From NCBI RefSeq assembly GCF_003003255.1, contig NZ_PVTD01000001.1, positions 620,001 to 684,000 on the forward strand: DNA of 64,000 nucleotides, read 5' to 3'. The DNA is from Aliiruegeria haliotis (GTDB lineage Bacteria; Pseudomonadota; Alphaproteobacteria; Rhodobacterales; Rhodobacteraceae). The position numbers were made by a program, and so were the translations under genes. This document shows, piece by piece, positions 7,656 to 16,903 of this stretch (its first letter is position 1; each line of letters opens with the position of its first letter). A model generated the notes under the pieces. The model was given only the letters and a program-made list of their open reading frames with translations, searched no databases and was not told the origin of the DNA.

Positions 7656-8387
7656 TCAGAAGGTGTCGCGAACATGCTCCCAACTGGTGGTCAGGTGTTG
7701 CACGAGGGCGGCTTCGGCGGCATCGGGGTCACGTTCCGTTATCGCGGCATAGATCGCCTGATGGCTGGCATAGTTCATCTCGTTGCGCTCCGGCATGTTC
7801 GCCATCTGCGCCCAATGCGGATGCAACCAGGAGGTGTAGGCGTCATGCAGGGTCGGGAAGATCGGGTTGCGGGGCACCTGGTACAGCACCCCGTGGAAGG
7901 CCGCGTCGGTCTGGAAGAACCGTTCGGAATCGCCCACGGCCTGTCCGTTTGCGGCCAGCGCATCCTTCAGCGCCGCGATATCCTCCCGCGTGGCCATGAG
8001 CGCGGCATCGCGGACCAGCCCCCGTTCGACGAACACCCTGCTCTCGAATAACGAGGCTATGCCGCCGTCCTGCTGCAGAAGCAGCTCGACGATGCTGCCC
8101 ACGGAGTTCAGCGCTGTATCGTAGCCCGGCTTGCGCACGATCGGGCGGAATCGCGGCTTTGCCTCAAGGAACCCGCGGCTGGCCAGCGTGGCCACGGCCT
8201 CGCGGATAACGGTCCGGCTTGCGGAATACCGTTCCATCAATTCGCGCTCGGAGGGCAGCGGGGTGTTGTGGGCCAGTTCTCCCGACAGGATCATCTCCTG
8301 CAGGCGCTCGACGATGAGGTCGGAGGCGCGGCCCTTCGAACCGGGCGTTGCGGGGGAGGGGGGCTGCTGGCGATCGACGGGCTGCAC
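7656..8387 (-). CDS. GntR family (FadR-type) transcriptional regulator
   Basis: About 243 residues. The N-terminal winged helix-turn-helix (about residues 20-85) contains MILSGELAHNTPLPSERELM and YSASRTVIREAVATLASRGF, the classical GntR signature. The C-terminal helical FCD ligand-binding domain runs from about residue 105 to the end, with the metal-site type residues in TDAAFHGVLY and SHQAIYAAI. Members control sugar-acid or organic-acid genes in response to the substrate. No ATG lies at the right place, so I take the GTG at 8387. No neighbouring catabolic genes reveal its target. Confidence 0.88.
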   Translation of the reverse strand: MQPVDRQQPPSPATPGSKGRASDLIVERLQEMILSGELAHNTPLPSERELMERYSASRTVIREAVATLASRGFLEAKPRFRPIVRKPGYDTALNSVGSIVELLLQQDGGIASLFESRVFVERGLVRDAALMATREDIAALKDALAANGQAVGDSERFFQTDAAFHGVLYQVPRNPIFPTLHDAYTSWLHPHWAQMANMPERNEMNYASHQAIYAAITERDPDAAEAALVQHLTTSWEHVRDTF

Positions 8388-8814
8388 GTTGGCTCTTTTT
8401 TGGATTGGGCGTCCCGAAGTGGTATCGCCCGGTCCCGGAAAGATCAACGTCGTATGGTTCGGCCATCCATGTGCGGGGTGGTTTCCGCAGGAGTTGCCCG
8501 AGGGGAGCGACTGGTGAGACGTTGCGGCGTGACCTCGGCCTCTGGCAGCAACCTGTGCCAACGCTGCGCCTCGAAAACGCCAGCAGCCAGGGAACTCCAT
8601 CGTCCATCGTCAAACAGTTGCCGAGCCGGGTGAACCGACCTTGCTTCCGTGGGGCCGGCGCGAAGGTCTGCCCGAGAGAGGCCGGGCTGGATCTCCCGGT
8701 GGCGCCCCGGCCGCTTTCCGGGAACCGCCGCCTCCTCCCCTTGCAAATGCTGTGCGGTGGCGGTGGTCCGTCGGGCGCGCTGGCCAGGGATCTACCGCCG
8801 GGTTGGCGTCGCTA
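8388..8814. other. Intergenic stretch without a recognisable gene
   Basis: A 427-base region between the permease gene and the downstream GntR gene. No open frame has a believable start, composition or homology. It probably holds the GntR promoter and leader. No repeat, tRNA or clear terminator was found by eye. Confidence 0.45.
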
Positions 8815-9927
8815 TCATCCGGTCACCTTTCGGGTCTCCGGCGGGCCGTGTGCCCCGTCCGGCGGCATCGCAGCGGCTTCGGCCAGCGTGGTCCAGATCG
8901 TCACAAAAAGTCCCGCCACGACCGGGCCAAGGATCAGGCCGACGGCGCCGAACATGCCCAACCCGCCGAAGGTAGAGACAAGGATCAGGATGTCGTGCAT
9001 CTGCGTGTCGCGCCCCACGAGGATCGGGCGCAGGATATTGTCGATGGTCGTCACCACCAGCCCGGCCCAGAGCCCCAGACCGATCGCGGCGCCGGTCTGG
9101 CCGATGGCAAGCAGGTAGACCACGCCGATACTGAGTACGAGGCTCGGGCCGATGCCGGGAATGATCGAGACGATCCCCATGACGACGCCCCAGAATGTCG
9201 CGCCGTCAATGCCGGCGACGTAGAACCCGATACCGCCCAGAACGCCCTGAACCACGCCAATCACCAGCGTGCCCTTGATCGTGGCGCGGCTGACGGACAC
9301 CGACCGCTCTGCAATTTTGGTCTGGGTCTCTGCCGCCAACCCGGTGAATCGAAGGATCTGCGTCATCACCGGCGTGTCCATCTGCAGGAAGAAGTACATG
9401 GCATAGAGGAAGATGAACGTGTCGAGGAAGAACAGCGCTGTCCCCCGGGAGAGAGACGACAACGTGGCCACCATGTAGCGCGCGACGGCGGTAATCAGAT
9501 CGGCAACCTTGTTGGCGATTTCAGGGCCGAGATCGTCGATGTCCTCCTGGTAGGGAATCCAGTCGGGAAGGGCCGCCTCCGTGGCGCTCGCCGTCAGTGA
9601 ATTCACGATCATGACGACGGATCGCGACAGCCCAAGCGCCTGCTGGGCGGCGATCGACGCGATCAAGATCACGGGCAGGATGACCAGAACGAGGATCAGC
9701 ACCAGCGTGACCGCGGAGGCCAGGTGCCGCCGTCCCCCCAGGAACGTGCGGATCCGCCGGTAGAGCGGACGGGACAGTTCGGCAACGATGGCCGCCATGA
9801 TCAGGGGGATCAGGAATGAGCGGATCATCCCGAAGAACATCAGCGTGATCAAAGCGGTGACCAGCACCAGCGCCACCCAGCGCAGGGTGGCGGGAGCGAT
9901 CAGCGCGCGCGGAGGTGTGTCGGGCAT
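8815..9927 (-). CDS. AI-2E/PerM family membrane permease
   Basis: About 370 residues with the hydrophobic layout of the AI-2E transporter (UPF0118/PerM) family: paired N-terminal helices (about residues 12-60 and 70-100), a soluble middle, then a block of helices containing GVVQGVLGGIGFYVAGI, GIVSIIPGIGP and FGGLGMFGAVGLILGP, the most conserved parts of the family. Members export small molecules or ions; only some have a shown role with autoinducer-2. The ATG at 9927 is preferred, with an alternative nine codons upstream at 9954. The gene is monocistronic or first of a unit with the GntR gene downstream. Confidence 0.9.
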   Translation of the reverse strand: MPDTPPRALIAPATLRWVALVLVTALITLMFFGMIRSFLIPLIMAAIVAELSRPLYRRIRTFLGGRRHLASAVTLVLILVLVILPVILIASIAAQQALGLSRSVVMIVNSLTASATEAALPDWIPYQEDIDDLGPEIANKVADLITAVARYMVATLSSLSRGTALFFLDTFIFLYAMYFFLQMDTPVMTQILRFTGLAAETQTKIAERSVSVSRATIKGTLVIGVVQGVLGGIGFYVAGIDGATFWGVVMGIVSIIPGIGPSLVLSIGVVYLLAIGQTGAAIGLGLWAGLVVTTIDNILRPILVGRDTQMHDILILVSTFGGLGMFGAVGLILGPVVAGLFVTIWTTLAEAAAMPPDGAHGPPETRKVTG

Positions 9928-10431
9928 GTCGGATCCGGCTTTGTCCACTTCCATCCTGTCTAGCCTGCAGGGGATTGTGGATGAAGCGCAATCTGGCGGA
10001 GGAGGCGTGGTCGAGCCCTTCGGTCGTTGAGCGGTCGGCCGACGCACCGCTACAGTTTTGTCAACGTCGCGTAGAGATCCTGCCGGGCTTCCGTCACTGC
10101 GACCACAGCGGTGGGCGCGGCTAGGACCTCATGGAATCTGCCCGTCGGGGGGGCGTTTGGGCGGGCTGCAACTCCAAATCGGGCCCCGAAACCCGCTGCG
10201 ACGGACCGAAACCGGCAGGTGAGAGCGGAAAATCGCAAAAAAGTGTGTGTCAGGCGGTGTTCGGTTTCATGTTCTGCTTTCCCAAACGGACCCAATCTGC
10301 TACGCGGGAACTGCATCGTTACCACTATCGACCCAAGTCTCCCCCATGCAGGCGGATGTGCTCTCGATCTTGCGCTGATGCCGACCAGCTGTCGCAATTC
10401 CGCGGACAGCACATTTTTAGGAGACACGGAT
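9928..10431. other. Intergenic region upstream of the cold-shock gene
   Basis: This 504-base stretch lies between divergent genes. The part nearest the cold-shock gene is likely a long transcribed leader, as known for cspA-type genes, but no structure is proven here. Open frames that cross it have no family features. It ends in a good ribosome site (TTAGGAGA) before the cold-shock start. Confidence 0.45.
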
Positions 10432-10638
10432 ATGGCTACCGGCACCGTGAAATGGTTCAACACCACCAAAGGCTACGGGTTCATCGCCCCCGATGGTGGC
10501 AGCAAGGACGTCTTCGTCCACATCTCGGCTGTCGAGCGCTCTGGCCTCACCGGCCTGGCCGACAACCAGAAAGTCAGCTTCGACATCGAAGCCGGGCGGG
10601 ATGGCCGCGAAAGCGCCATCAACCTGCAGCTTCTCTGA
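10432..10638 (+). CDS. Cold-shock domain protein (CspA family)
   Basis: A 68-residue single cold-shock domain: [20 protein letters not shown] with the RNP1 motif KGYGFI and the RNP2-like motif VFVHIS. Such proteins bind single-stranded RNA and DNA and melt secondary structure in messages, either on cold shock or in general growth. Length is exactly that of the family. TTAGGAGA precedes the ATG by a suitable distance. A strong hairpin terminator lies about 70 bases downstream, so the gene is a single-gene unit. Confidence 0.96.
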   Translation: MATGTVKWFNTTKGYGFIAPDGGSKDVFVHISAVERSGLTGLADNQKVSFDIEAGRDGRESAINLQLL

Positions 10639-10708
10639 GCTGAGATTTCAATCGGGTCGGCAATGCCGACCTGAAAGATACGGCGCCCGGTGCGCCACCC
10701 TGATTTCC

Positions 10709-10745
10709 GCCCTCCGGCCAATGCCGGGGGGCGATTTTCGTTTTT
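10709..10745 (+). terminator. Rho-independent terminator after the cold-shock gene
   Basis: A 10-base stem (GCCCTCCGGC with GCCGGGGGGC, one mismatch) with a four-base loop CAAT is followed by GATTTTCGTTTTT. This is a typical intrinsic terminator, placed 71 bases after the cold-shock stop codon. Confidence 0.85.
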
Positions 10746-10900
10746 GACCCCCGCACGTGGACAGTGCACCAATCCCCGGTTTCGGTTTGGTGCCATTGCG
10801 GGCCTGACAGATCCCGCGCGATCATCGCCGGCCCGTTTTTACGGCATTGGCCGGCATCGGCGAAACCCTTCCACTGGCCGTATCCCACCCAATCACCCGA

Positions 10901-10946
10901 TTGACCACTCCGCCGAGCTGTGTCTAGTATTTGAACAAGCGTTCAA
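10901..10946 (+). promoter_or_regulatory. Promoter with overlapping palindromic operator for the isovaleryl-CoA dehydrogenase gene
   Basis: A -35 box TTGACC (10901-10906), an 18-base spacer and a -10 box TAGTAT (10925-10930) are followed at once by TTGAACAAGCGTTCAA (10931-10946), whose outer six bases on each side are perfect inverted repeats. The palindrome sits over the expected transcription start, the classic place for a repressor. The next gene starts at 10972. TetR-type repressors of acyl-CoA metabolism use operators of this size, but the regulator is not in this window. The match is visual. Confidence 0.6.
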
Positions 10947-10971
10947 TAACGGGAGGGGAGGCCCGGGAGCG

Positions 10972-12135
10972 ATGTTTACTGCGACAATGCACTTCGATCT
11001 CGGGGAGGAGGCAAACGCTCTTCGGGAGATGGTACACCGGTGGGCCCAGGAGCGGGTGAAGCCCTTGGCGGCCGAGGTCGACAGATCCAATACCTTCCCG
11101 CCCGAGCTTTGGCAGGAGATGGGCGAACTGGGTCTACTGGGTGTCACCGTCTCCGAGGAATACGGTGGCGCGGGCATGTCCTATCTCGCGCATACCATCG
11201 CGGTCGAGGAGATCGCGCGCGCCTCCGCCTCGGTGTCGCTCTCCTACGGGGCGCATTCCAACCTCTGCGTGAACCAGATCAAGCTCAACGGCACCGAGGA
11301 GCAGAAACGGAAATACCTTCCGGGGTTGATTTCCGGTCAGAATGTGGGCGCGCTGGCGATGTCGGAGGCCGGCGCGGGGTCCGACGTCGTCTCGATGAAG
11401 CTGCGCGCGGAGAAGCGGAACGACCGCTACGTGCTCAACGGGACAAAGTACTGGATCACCAACGGACCGGATGCGGACACGCTTGTCGTCTACGCAAAGA
11501 CCGACCCCGATGCGGGATCGCGCGGTATCACCGCCTTCATCGTCGAGAAGACGATGGCCGGATTCTCCACGTCCCCGCATTTCGACAAGCTCGGCATGCG
11601 CGGATCAAACACGGCCGAGCTGGTCTTTGAGGATGTCGAAGTGCCGTTCGAAAACGTGCTGGGGCAGGAGGGCAAGGGCGTGCGTGTGCTGATGTCCGGG
11701 CTCGACTACGAACGGGTCGTGCTGGCCGGGATCGGCACGGGGATCATTGCGGCGTGCCTTGACGAGATCATGCCTTACATGCGGGACCGCAAGCAGTTCG
11801 GGCAGGCGATCGGCTCATTCCAGCTGATGCAGGCCAAGATTGCCGACATGTACACCGCGATGAACACCGCGCGCGCCTATGTCTACGAGGTCGCAAGATC
11901 CTGCGACCGTGGCCAGGTGACCCGCCAGGATGCCGCCGCCTGCGTGCTCTACTCCTCCGAAGCCGCCATGACCCAGGCCCACCAGGCCGTGCAAGCCATG
12001 GGAGGGGCAGGGTTCCTCAACGATTCCGCTGTCAGCCGGCTCTTCCGCGATGCAAAACTCATGGAGATCGGTGCCGGCACGTCTGAGATTCGGCGCATGC
12101 TCATCGGTCGGGAGTTGATGCAATCGATGGGGTAG
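10972..12135 (+). CDS. ivd: Isovaleryl-CoA dehydrogenase
   Basis: A 387-residue FAD-dependent acyl-CoA dehydrogenase. It shows the family motifs [13 protein letters not shown] and YWITNG, and the C-terminal [16 protein letters not shown]. What marks it as isovaleryl-CoA dehydrogenase is the internal catalytic Glu (Glu247) in [12 protein letters not shown], the position used by that enzyme rather than the C-terminal Glu of most relatives. It oxidises isovaleryl-CoA from leucine to 3-methylcrotonyl-CoA and passes electrons to ETF. The MCC, hydratase and lyase genes nearby complete the pathway. GGGAGCG precedes the ATG at 10972. Confidence 0.94.
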   Translation: MFTATMHFDLGEEANALREMVHRWAQERVKPLAAEVDRSNTFPPELWQEMGELGLLGVTVSEEYGGAGMSYLAHTIAVEEIARASASVSLSYGAHSNLCVNQIKLNGTEEQKRKYLPGLISGQNVGALAMSEAGAGSDVVSMKLRAEKRNDRYVLNGTKYWITNGPDADTLVVYAKTDPDAGSRGITAFIVEKTMAGFSTSPHFDKLGMRGSNTAELVFEDVEVPFENVLGQEGKGVRVLMSGLDYERVVLAGIGTGIIAACLDEIMPYMRDRKQFGQAIGSFQLMQAKIADMYTAMNTARAYVYEVARSCDRGQVTRQDAAACVLYSSEAAMTQAHQAVQAMGGAGFLNDSAVSRLFRDAKLMEIGAGTSEIRRMLIGRELMQSMG

Positions 12136-12138
12136 ACC

Positions 12139-12540
12139 GTGGAAGATACCGGGCCATTCTGGCAAGGCACGCCCAGCCTTCTGTACTCCGAGTATGGAGC
12201 GATCACCCTTGTTCTGGAGCATGTAGCGGCGTGGATAGACATCATTGCCATGCTGATCATGCTGGTCGGCGTTATCCGGTTCCTATGGGGGTTCGTGCGG
12301 TCGGAGACAAAGCTCGCTTCACCTCTCAGGGCGCGGATCGTGAACGAACAACGGATCGATCTGGCCCGCTATATCCTCGCGGGTCTCACGGTTTTCATCG
12401 TTTCCGATATCATGCACACGGCATTGAGCCTCGATCTGGGCGACCTGCTGTTTCTCGGGCTGTTGGTGGCCATCAGGGCCGCCGTCAGCCACTCTCTGGG
12501 CCGCGAGGTCCTTCAGATTAAGGAGAACCCGGAGCTATGA
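12139..12540 (+). CDS. DUF1622 family membrane protein
   Basis: A 133-residue inner-membrane protein with three hydrophobic segments (about residues 20-50, 74-95 and 98-115) and the family-like stretch LARYILAGLTVFIVSDIMHT. I place it in the DUF1622 family, whose function is unknown. The GTG start lies four bases after the ivd stop, and the stop overlaps the next start as ATGA, so the three genes are probably translated from one message. Nothing suggests a role in leucine breakdown. Confidence 0.8.
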   Translation: MEDTGPFWQGTPSLLYSEYGAITLVLEHVAAWIDIIAMLIMLVGVIRFLWGFVRSETKLASPLRARIVNEQRIDLARYILAGLTVFIVSDIMHTALSLDLGDLLFLGLLVAIRAAVSHSLGREVLQIKENPEL

Positions 12541-13064
12541 TTTCTGTGTATCTTCGCGCTGTTCTGGCGGCCGTGGGCATCGCTGCAATTGGCGGGCCGG
12601 TCGTCGGACAATCGGATGGCGACATGCTGTTTTCGCCCGAGGCCACGCAAAGCTGCCTCGATCGCGCGGCGGACGAGCCTGCCCGTCGGGCCTGCATCGG
12701 TGCGGGTGCGAATGCCTGCATGGAGGGCGACGCGGAGGGCTTCACCACGATCGGCATGATGTCCTGCATCAATCAGGAACTGGACTGGTGGGATGATCGC
12801 CTGAACGCGCGCTACACGGCGTTGATGGCAGAGGAGAAGGCATCCGACGCGGAACTGGACAAGCTGGGCTCGTCGGCGCCGCGCCTCGCACCTGCGCTGC
12901 GTGCGATGCAGCGTGCCTGGATCCCCTATCGGGACGCAGCCTGCGAGTATGAACAGGCGCAATGGGGCGGTGGGTCCGGGAGCGGTCCAGCGGTGCTCGG
13001 GTGCCACATGCGGATGACGGCGGAACAGGTGCTGCACCTCGAAGGGTTTCTTGGCGATGGCTAG
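12537..13064 (+). CDS. Secreted LprI-like (DUF1311) protein
   Basis: A 175-residue exported protein. A signal peptide (about residues 1-24, ending PVVGQ) is followed by a cysteine-rich region with CLDRAADEPARRACIGAGANAC and then the DUF1311/LprI-type segment INQELDWWDDRLNARYTALM and RAMQRAWIPYRDAACEYEQAQWGGGSG. LprI of Mycobacterium inhibits lysozyme; most proteins with this domain are uncharacterised. The ATG overlaps the preceding stop by four bases. Six or more cysteines suggest disulfides in the periplasm. Confidence 0.85.
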   Translation: MISVYLRAVLAAVGIAAIGGPVVGQSDGDMLFSPEATQSCLDRAADEPARRACIGAGANACMEGDAEGFTTIGMMSCINQELDWWDDRLNARYTALMAEEKASDAELDKLGSSAPRLAPALRAMQRAWIPYRDAACEYEQAQWGGGSGSGPAVLGCHMRMTAEQVLHLEGFLGDG

Positions 13065-13417
13065 GCCGCGCGCGAACCCCGACCCGGCCATGATTGCCAC
13101 CTGTCGCGGCGGAACCCGTCGGGGCGGCTCGGCGGTTGGCCCCTCGTGGACGCTCTCGACGGGACGGTTCCGGCGATGCAGCGGCAGCGCGGGCGCGACA
13201 GGTGATGGCTGGCGTCGGGACCGCACCCTGCGCGACGCGCGTTGGAATGCCCGTTGTGTTCTTGGGGTGGGGCGCGGGGCACCGGCCCCGATCGACCCGA
13301 GGTGCAACGTCAACGCCGGGCGGCCGAACGGCGCTGCGTTTGGTGAACCGGTTGAACCAGCCGCTGCCTCCGGGCAGTCGGGAAGGCGGAAAGCAAACCC
13401 GAGAGGAGCCCTGAGCG
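13065..13417. other. Intergenic stretch between two secreted-protein genes
   Basis: This 353-base region holds no gene I can support. It is very GC-rich, and overlapping open frames in several phases give Arg/Gly-rich translations of no known family. The start of the next gene has a GGAG ribosome site at its right end. Confidence 0.45.
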
Positions 13418-13900
13418 ATGGCTGAGGCAAAGTGGATGATGTCGTGGCTTGCCGTGGCTGTCGTCGTGGCGCCGGTGTGGAGTGCAACCGCCGCCGAGGC
13501 AGAGCAATTGCCGCCGGAGATGTTGGAACAGATGGATGCCTGCCTGCTGGACGGGATCGAGGAGCGCGATGTGCTCAACACCTCCGTCGTCTGTTTCAAT
13601 GCGGCCCATCAGGGCTGTGGCGCGGATGTTCTGGCGTGCGAAGAAGCGTTGACGACGGCCCTCGCGGCGCGCGGCGATACCTTGGTCGGGCGTCTCCCGT
13701 CCGAATTGGAGGGGGTGCCGGAGTTTGCCAAGGAAAACTACCTTGAGATCAGGGGCGAGATAGAGGCCGGGTCCGTGGCCTATTGCGCGGACGTGCCGAA
13801 GGATCAGGCGGTGAGCTGTGGCTACCGTGCCCAGGCGCTGCGGCTGGCCAAGTTGCGGGCGTTGGGGGCGTCCCTCGACCCGAGGTTCCTCCTGCCGTGA
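13418..13900 (+). CDS. Secreted cysteine-containing protein, possibly related to the LprI-like neighbour
   Basis: A 160-residue protein with a signal peptide (about residues 1-26, MMSWLAVAVVVAPVWSATAA). The mature part has seven cysteines, with CLLDGIEERDVLNTSVVCF, CGADVLACEEAL, an AYCADVP segment and a final CGYRAQALRLAKLRALG. The spacing resembles the N-terminal Cys-rich part of the preceding LprI-like protein and its final helix recalls the DUF1311 type, but I cannot confirm homology. Function is unknown. The start may be 13418 or the Met six codons later. Confidence 0.7.
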   Translation: MAEAKWMMSWLAVAVVVAPVWSATAAEAEQLPPEMLEQMDACLLDGIEERDVLNTSVVCFNAAHQGCGADVLACEEALTTALAARGDTLVGRLPSELEGVPEFAKENYLEIRGEIEAGSVAYCADVPKDQAVSCGYRAQALRLAKLRALGASLDPRFLLP

Positions 13901-14441
13901 GGACGGCACATCCCTTATATGGTCCCCAGCGGCGGGCGCATGCGAAGCCCCGTGCCGGTCTGCCTGCCACGGGGGGATTGCGCGGGATCGGAGATCCTCG
14001 CGCGATGGCCGCTGCATGGTGCGCAGCGGTGCGGGCTACGCCCGGACAACGGATTTGGTGCGTCTTGCGGGGAATGTCCGCGACACGTCGCAAGGTCGCG
14101 GCCGGGACGGCATTGCCGCTGCTGCGCTCGGAAGGTTCATTTGGCGGGGCGTGGGGGCTTACATCGCGCGGTGGCGCGGCGCACCGGTGGGCGGTTCGGC
14201 GGTGTGATCCTGCGGGCTGCCGCTCGGTGCAAGCACCACTCGGGCTCGGCGACGATGTCGCCTTCCAGACACCGGCAATCGGCGCCAACCGACAGACGCA
14301 TCCTGGAACCCGGTGCGCGGCCATCGTCAAGGGGTGGCCCCGCAATCGGCGCCCGTCCCGCGCGCCAGACCCCGATGGCCAGAGGTTTCGCGCGATCAGT
14401 CCAAGAAATGCCGACAGCCGGGCTGCTGCCCGGGCGATCCT
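13901..14441. other. Intergenic stretch before the acyl-CoA ligase
   Basis: A 541-base region with no supported gene. Several long open frames cross it in different phases, but none has a credible start, a family motif or normal amino-acid composition. I found no tRNA or terminator. It may carry a promoter for the ligase-EcsC-mccBA unit. Confidence 0.4.
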
Positions 14442-16034
14442 GTGATCTCCACTCCCACATACCGTCGCCTGCTGGACGGCCACGGCTGGGACATCCCGGC
14501 CCGGCTCAACATGGCGGAGGAGGTCTGCGACCGCTGGGCCGCGGCGGAGCCGGAACGTGTCGCCCTTATCGAGGTGGCGGGCGAGGGGCTGCGGCAAACG
14601 ACCTATGCGCAGCTTCGCGAAATGGCCGATGGTCTGGCGCACAGGCTGGTGGCGCAGGGCGTGGGACCGGGCGACAGGGTGGCCGTCTTCCGCAGCCAGT
14701 CACCGTGGACCGCGGCGGCGCATATCGCGATCTGGAAGATCGGAGCGATCTCGATCCCGTTGTTCACGCTTTTCGGGCCCGAGGCCCTGGCGGTGCGGTT
14801 GGCCGACAGTGGCGCGGAGGTGGTGGTGACCGATCCCGCCGGGGTAGCCCGCCTTCAGGCCTGCACCAGCTCCGACGCTGTGCGCTCTGTGGAGGGGCTG
14901 CAGAAACCGCCACGGATCGTGATTGCCGAGGACACTGAGCCCGGACCGGCCTTCGAAACGCGCCGAACGGGGCCCGAGGATCCCGCCGTCCTGATCTATA
15001 CCTCCGGGACCACGGGCAATCCGAAAGGCGCCTTGCATGCGCATCGGGTGCTGCGGGGACACCTGCCGGGCGTAGAAATCTCTCATGATCTCATGCCGTT
15101 GGAAGGCGATGTTCTCTGGACGCCAGCAGATTGGGCCTGGATCGGGGGGCTGTTTGACGTGCTGATGCCGGGCCTTTGGCACGGAGTTCCCGTGGTCGCG
15201 GCCCGGATGGCGAAGTTCACGCCGGAGGAATGCGTCAGGATCGTCACGCAAGCCTCTGTCCGAAATGTATTTTTCCCGCCAACCGCACTGCGGGCCCTGA
15301 AGGCGGCCGATGTTCGGCTCACGGGGCTTCGCTCGGTCGCTTCGGGCGGGGAGCCGCTCGGGGCCGAGATGCTGGACTGGGGGCGCCGTGCGTTCGGTCT
15401 GACCATCAACGAGTTTTACGGGCAGACCGAATGCAACATGATCGTCAGCGCCTGTGGTGCCATGTTCGACCCGGTGCCGGGAGCCATGGGGCGACCGGTT
15501 CCGGGCCACGAGGTCGAGGTGATCGACCACGACGGGCGCCCGACGCTGCAGGAAGGCGATATCGCGGTCCGCCGGGGATCCGCCTCCATGATGCTGGAGT
15601 ACTGGAACAACCCCGAGGCGACGGCCGCGAAATACCGTGGCGACTGGATGCTGACCGGGGATCGCGGGCAGCGGGACGGTGCCGTCCTGCGCTTCAAGGG
15701 GCGGGACGACGACGTCATCACCTCGTCCGGCTATCGGATCGGCCCGGGCGAGGTCGAGGATTGCCTGTTGACCCATCCGGCGGTTGCAAGCGTCGGTGTC
15801 GTCGGCACACCGGATGCCGCGCGCACGGAACTGGTCACCGCTTTCGTCGTGCTGAAGCCCGGTGAAGATGGGTCCGATGCGACCCGCAAGGCGTTGCAGG
15901 ACCACGTGAAAACGCGTCTGGCCGCGCATGAATATCCGCGGCGCGTGCATTTTGTCGAGAGCCTGCCCATGACGATCAGCGGCAAGATCATCCGCCGCGA
16001 ACTGCGCCGGTGGGCGACGGAGGGTATGACATGA
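14442..16034 (+). CDS. AMP-dependent acyl-CoA synthetase
   Basis: About 530 residues of the ANL (AMP-forming ligase) superfamily. The phosphate-binding motif YTSGTTGNPKG lies near residue 186, NEFYGQTECN near 325, LTGDRGQRD near 405 and the C-terminal catalytic motif MTISGKIIRREL near 520. It resembles short/medium-chain acyl-CoA synthetases. Given its place in the leucine cluster it may activate isovalerate, acetoacetate or another branched acid, which is inference. The start is uncertain; the GTG at 14442 gives the family-like beginning RRLLDGHGWDIPARLNMAEE. Its stop overlaps the next start. Confidence 0.9.
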   Translation: MISTPTYRRLLDGHGWDIPARLNMAEEVCDRWAAAEPERVALIEVAGEGLRQTTYAQLREMADGLAHRLVAQGVGPGDRVAVFRSQSPWTAAAHIAIWKIGAISIPLFTLFGPEALAVRLADSGAEVVVTDPAGVARLQACTSSDAVRSVEGLQKPPRIVIAEDTEPGPAFETRRTGPEDPAVLIYTSGTTGNPKGALHAHRVLRGHLPGVEISHDLMPLEGDVLWTPADWAWIGGLFDVLMPGLWHGVPVVAARMAKFTPEECVRIVTQASVRNVFFPPTALRALKAADVRLTGLRSVASGGEPLGAEMLDWGRRAFGLTINEFYGQTECNMIVSACGAMFDPVPGAMGRPVPGHEVEVIDHDGRPTLQEGDIAVRRGSASMMLEYWNNPEATAAKYRGDWMLTGDRGQRDGAVLRFKGRDDDVITSSGYRIGPGEVEDCLLTHPAVASVGVVGTPDAARTELVTAFVVLKPGEDGSDATRKALQDHVKTRLAAHEYPRRVHFVESLPMTISGKIIRRELRRWATEGMT

Positions 16035-16903
16035 CCGACAAGGTCCCCAATCCAAGGCCGCAGGCTGCGGAGGTGCTTCGCGAGGCCTTGAAGCGGCAGG
16101 AGGAGTTCGAGGACCAACGTCCGACCCGGCTGGGTCGGGGTGCGGAGCGGGTGACGGCCCCGGTGAGCGGTTTGCTGTCCCGCCTCGTGCCGCCACGGGT
16201 TGTGCGGCAGGGGCTTGAGATGGCCGACCGCGCTGTCGGCCTGGCGATTCCCGACAATGTTTCGGGCCATGCCGTGGAGGAGCTCGCCGCATGCGAGGCG
16301 GCCGCCCTGCGCGCGCAGGCCTGGGCTGTTGGCGGAAACGCGGCCAGCGGCGGCGCCGCCGGTTTTTTTGGCGCGCCGGGCATGACGGTGGATATCCCGG
16401 CCACGATCGCGATGGCGGTCGCCAATGTGCGTGCGACCGGTGCGGCCTATGGTTTCAACACCGACAGTGAGGAGGAGCGCGCCTTTCGGCTGCTTGTGCT
16501 CCAGGTGGCGACCTCGGGCGCCGACCGGGCGCGTGGCGAAACACTGAAATCCCTCAATGAGATGGCGGCCTTTCTTGCCAGCCCGGAAGGGCGGCTGGTG
16601 TTGGAAAAGGGCGGCAAATGGGTGACGGACACAGTGGTCGAGCGCGTCGCGCGGCAACTTGGGTTCGGGCTGGTGGGGCGCAAAGCCGGACAGGTGGTGC
16701 CGGTGGTGGGGGGCGCGGTCGCCGCGGCCGTGAACGCGAGTTTCCAGACGGATGTGTCCCGGGCGGCGCGCTACGCCTACCGGCAGCGCTGGCTGATGGA
16801 ACGCAGGATGATCGCGCCGCCGGATACGGCGGACGCCGGACAGGACGACGCGAACGGGGATGACGGCCCGGTGCGGGACGGCACCGGAGGGGAGGACACC
16901 TGA
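16031..16903 (+). CDS. EcsC family protein
   Basis: A 290-residue protein matching the EcsC family: a helical N-terminal part, a Gly/Ala-rich centre with [24 protein letters not shown], the [11 protein letters not shown] segment and a C-terminal [22 protein letters not shown] block. EcsC in Bacillus belongs to an ABC-transporter operon; the biochemical role is unknown. The acidic tail after residue 265 is probably unstructured. It overlaps the ligase stop (ATGA) and the mccB start (TGATG), so it is embedded in the leucine operon and tightly coupled. Confidence 0.88.
   Translation: MTDKVPNPRPQAAEVLREALKRQEEFEDQRPTRLGRGAERVTAPVSGLLSRLVPPRVVRQGLEMADRAVGLAIPDNVSGHAVEELAACEAAALRAQAWAVGGNAASGGAAGFFGAPGMTVDIPATIAMAVANVRATGAAYGFNTDSEEERAFRLLVLQVATSGADRARGETLKSLNEMAAFLASPEGRLVLEKGGKWVTDTVVERVARQLGFGLVGRKAGQVVPVVGGAVAAAVNASFQTDVSRAARYAYRQRWLMERRMIAPPDTADAGQDDANGDDGPVRDGTGGEDT

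Noticed and set aside
12513-13487. A 324-codon minus-strand frame across the LprI-like genes
   Set aside because: It lies opposite two genes with clear signal peptides and overlapping starts, and its composition is that of an antisense high-GC frame.
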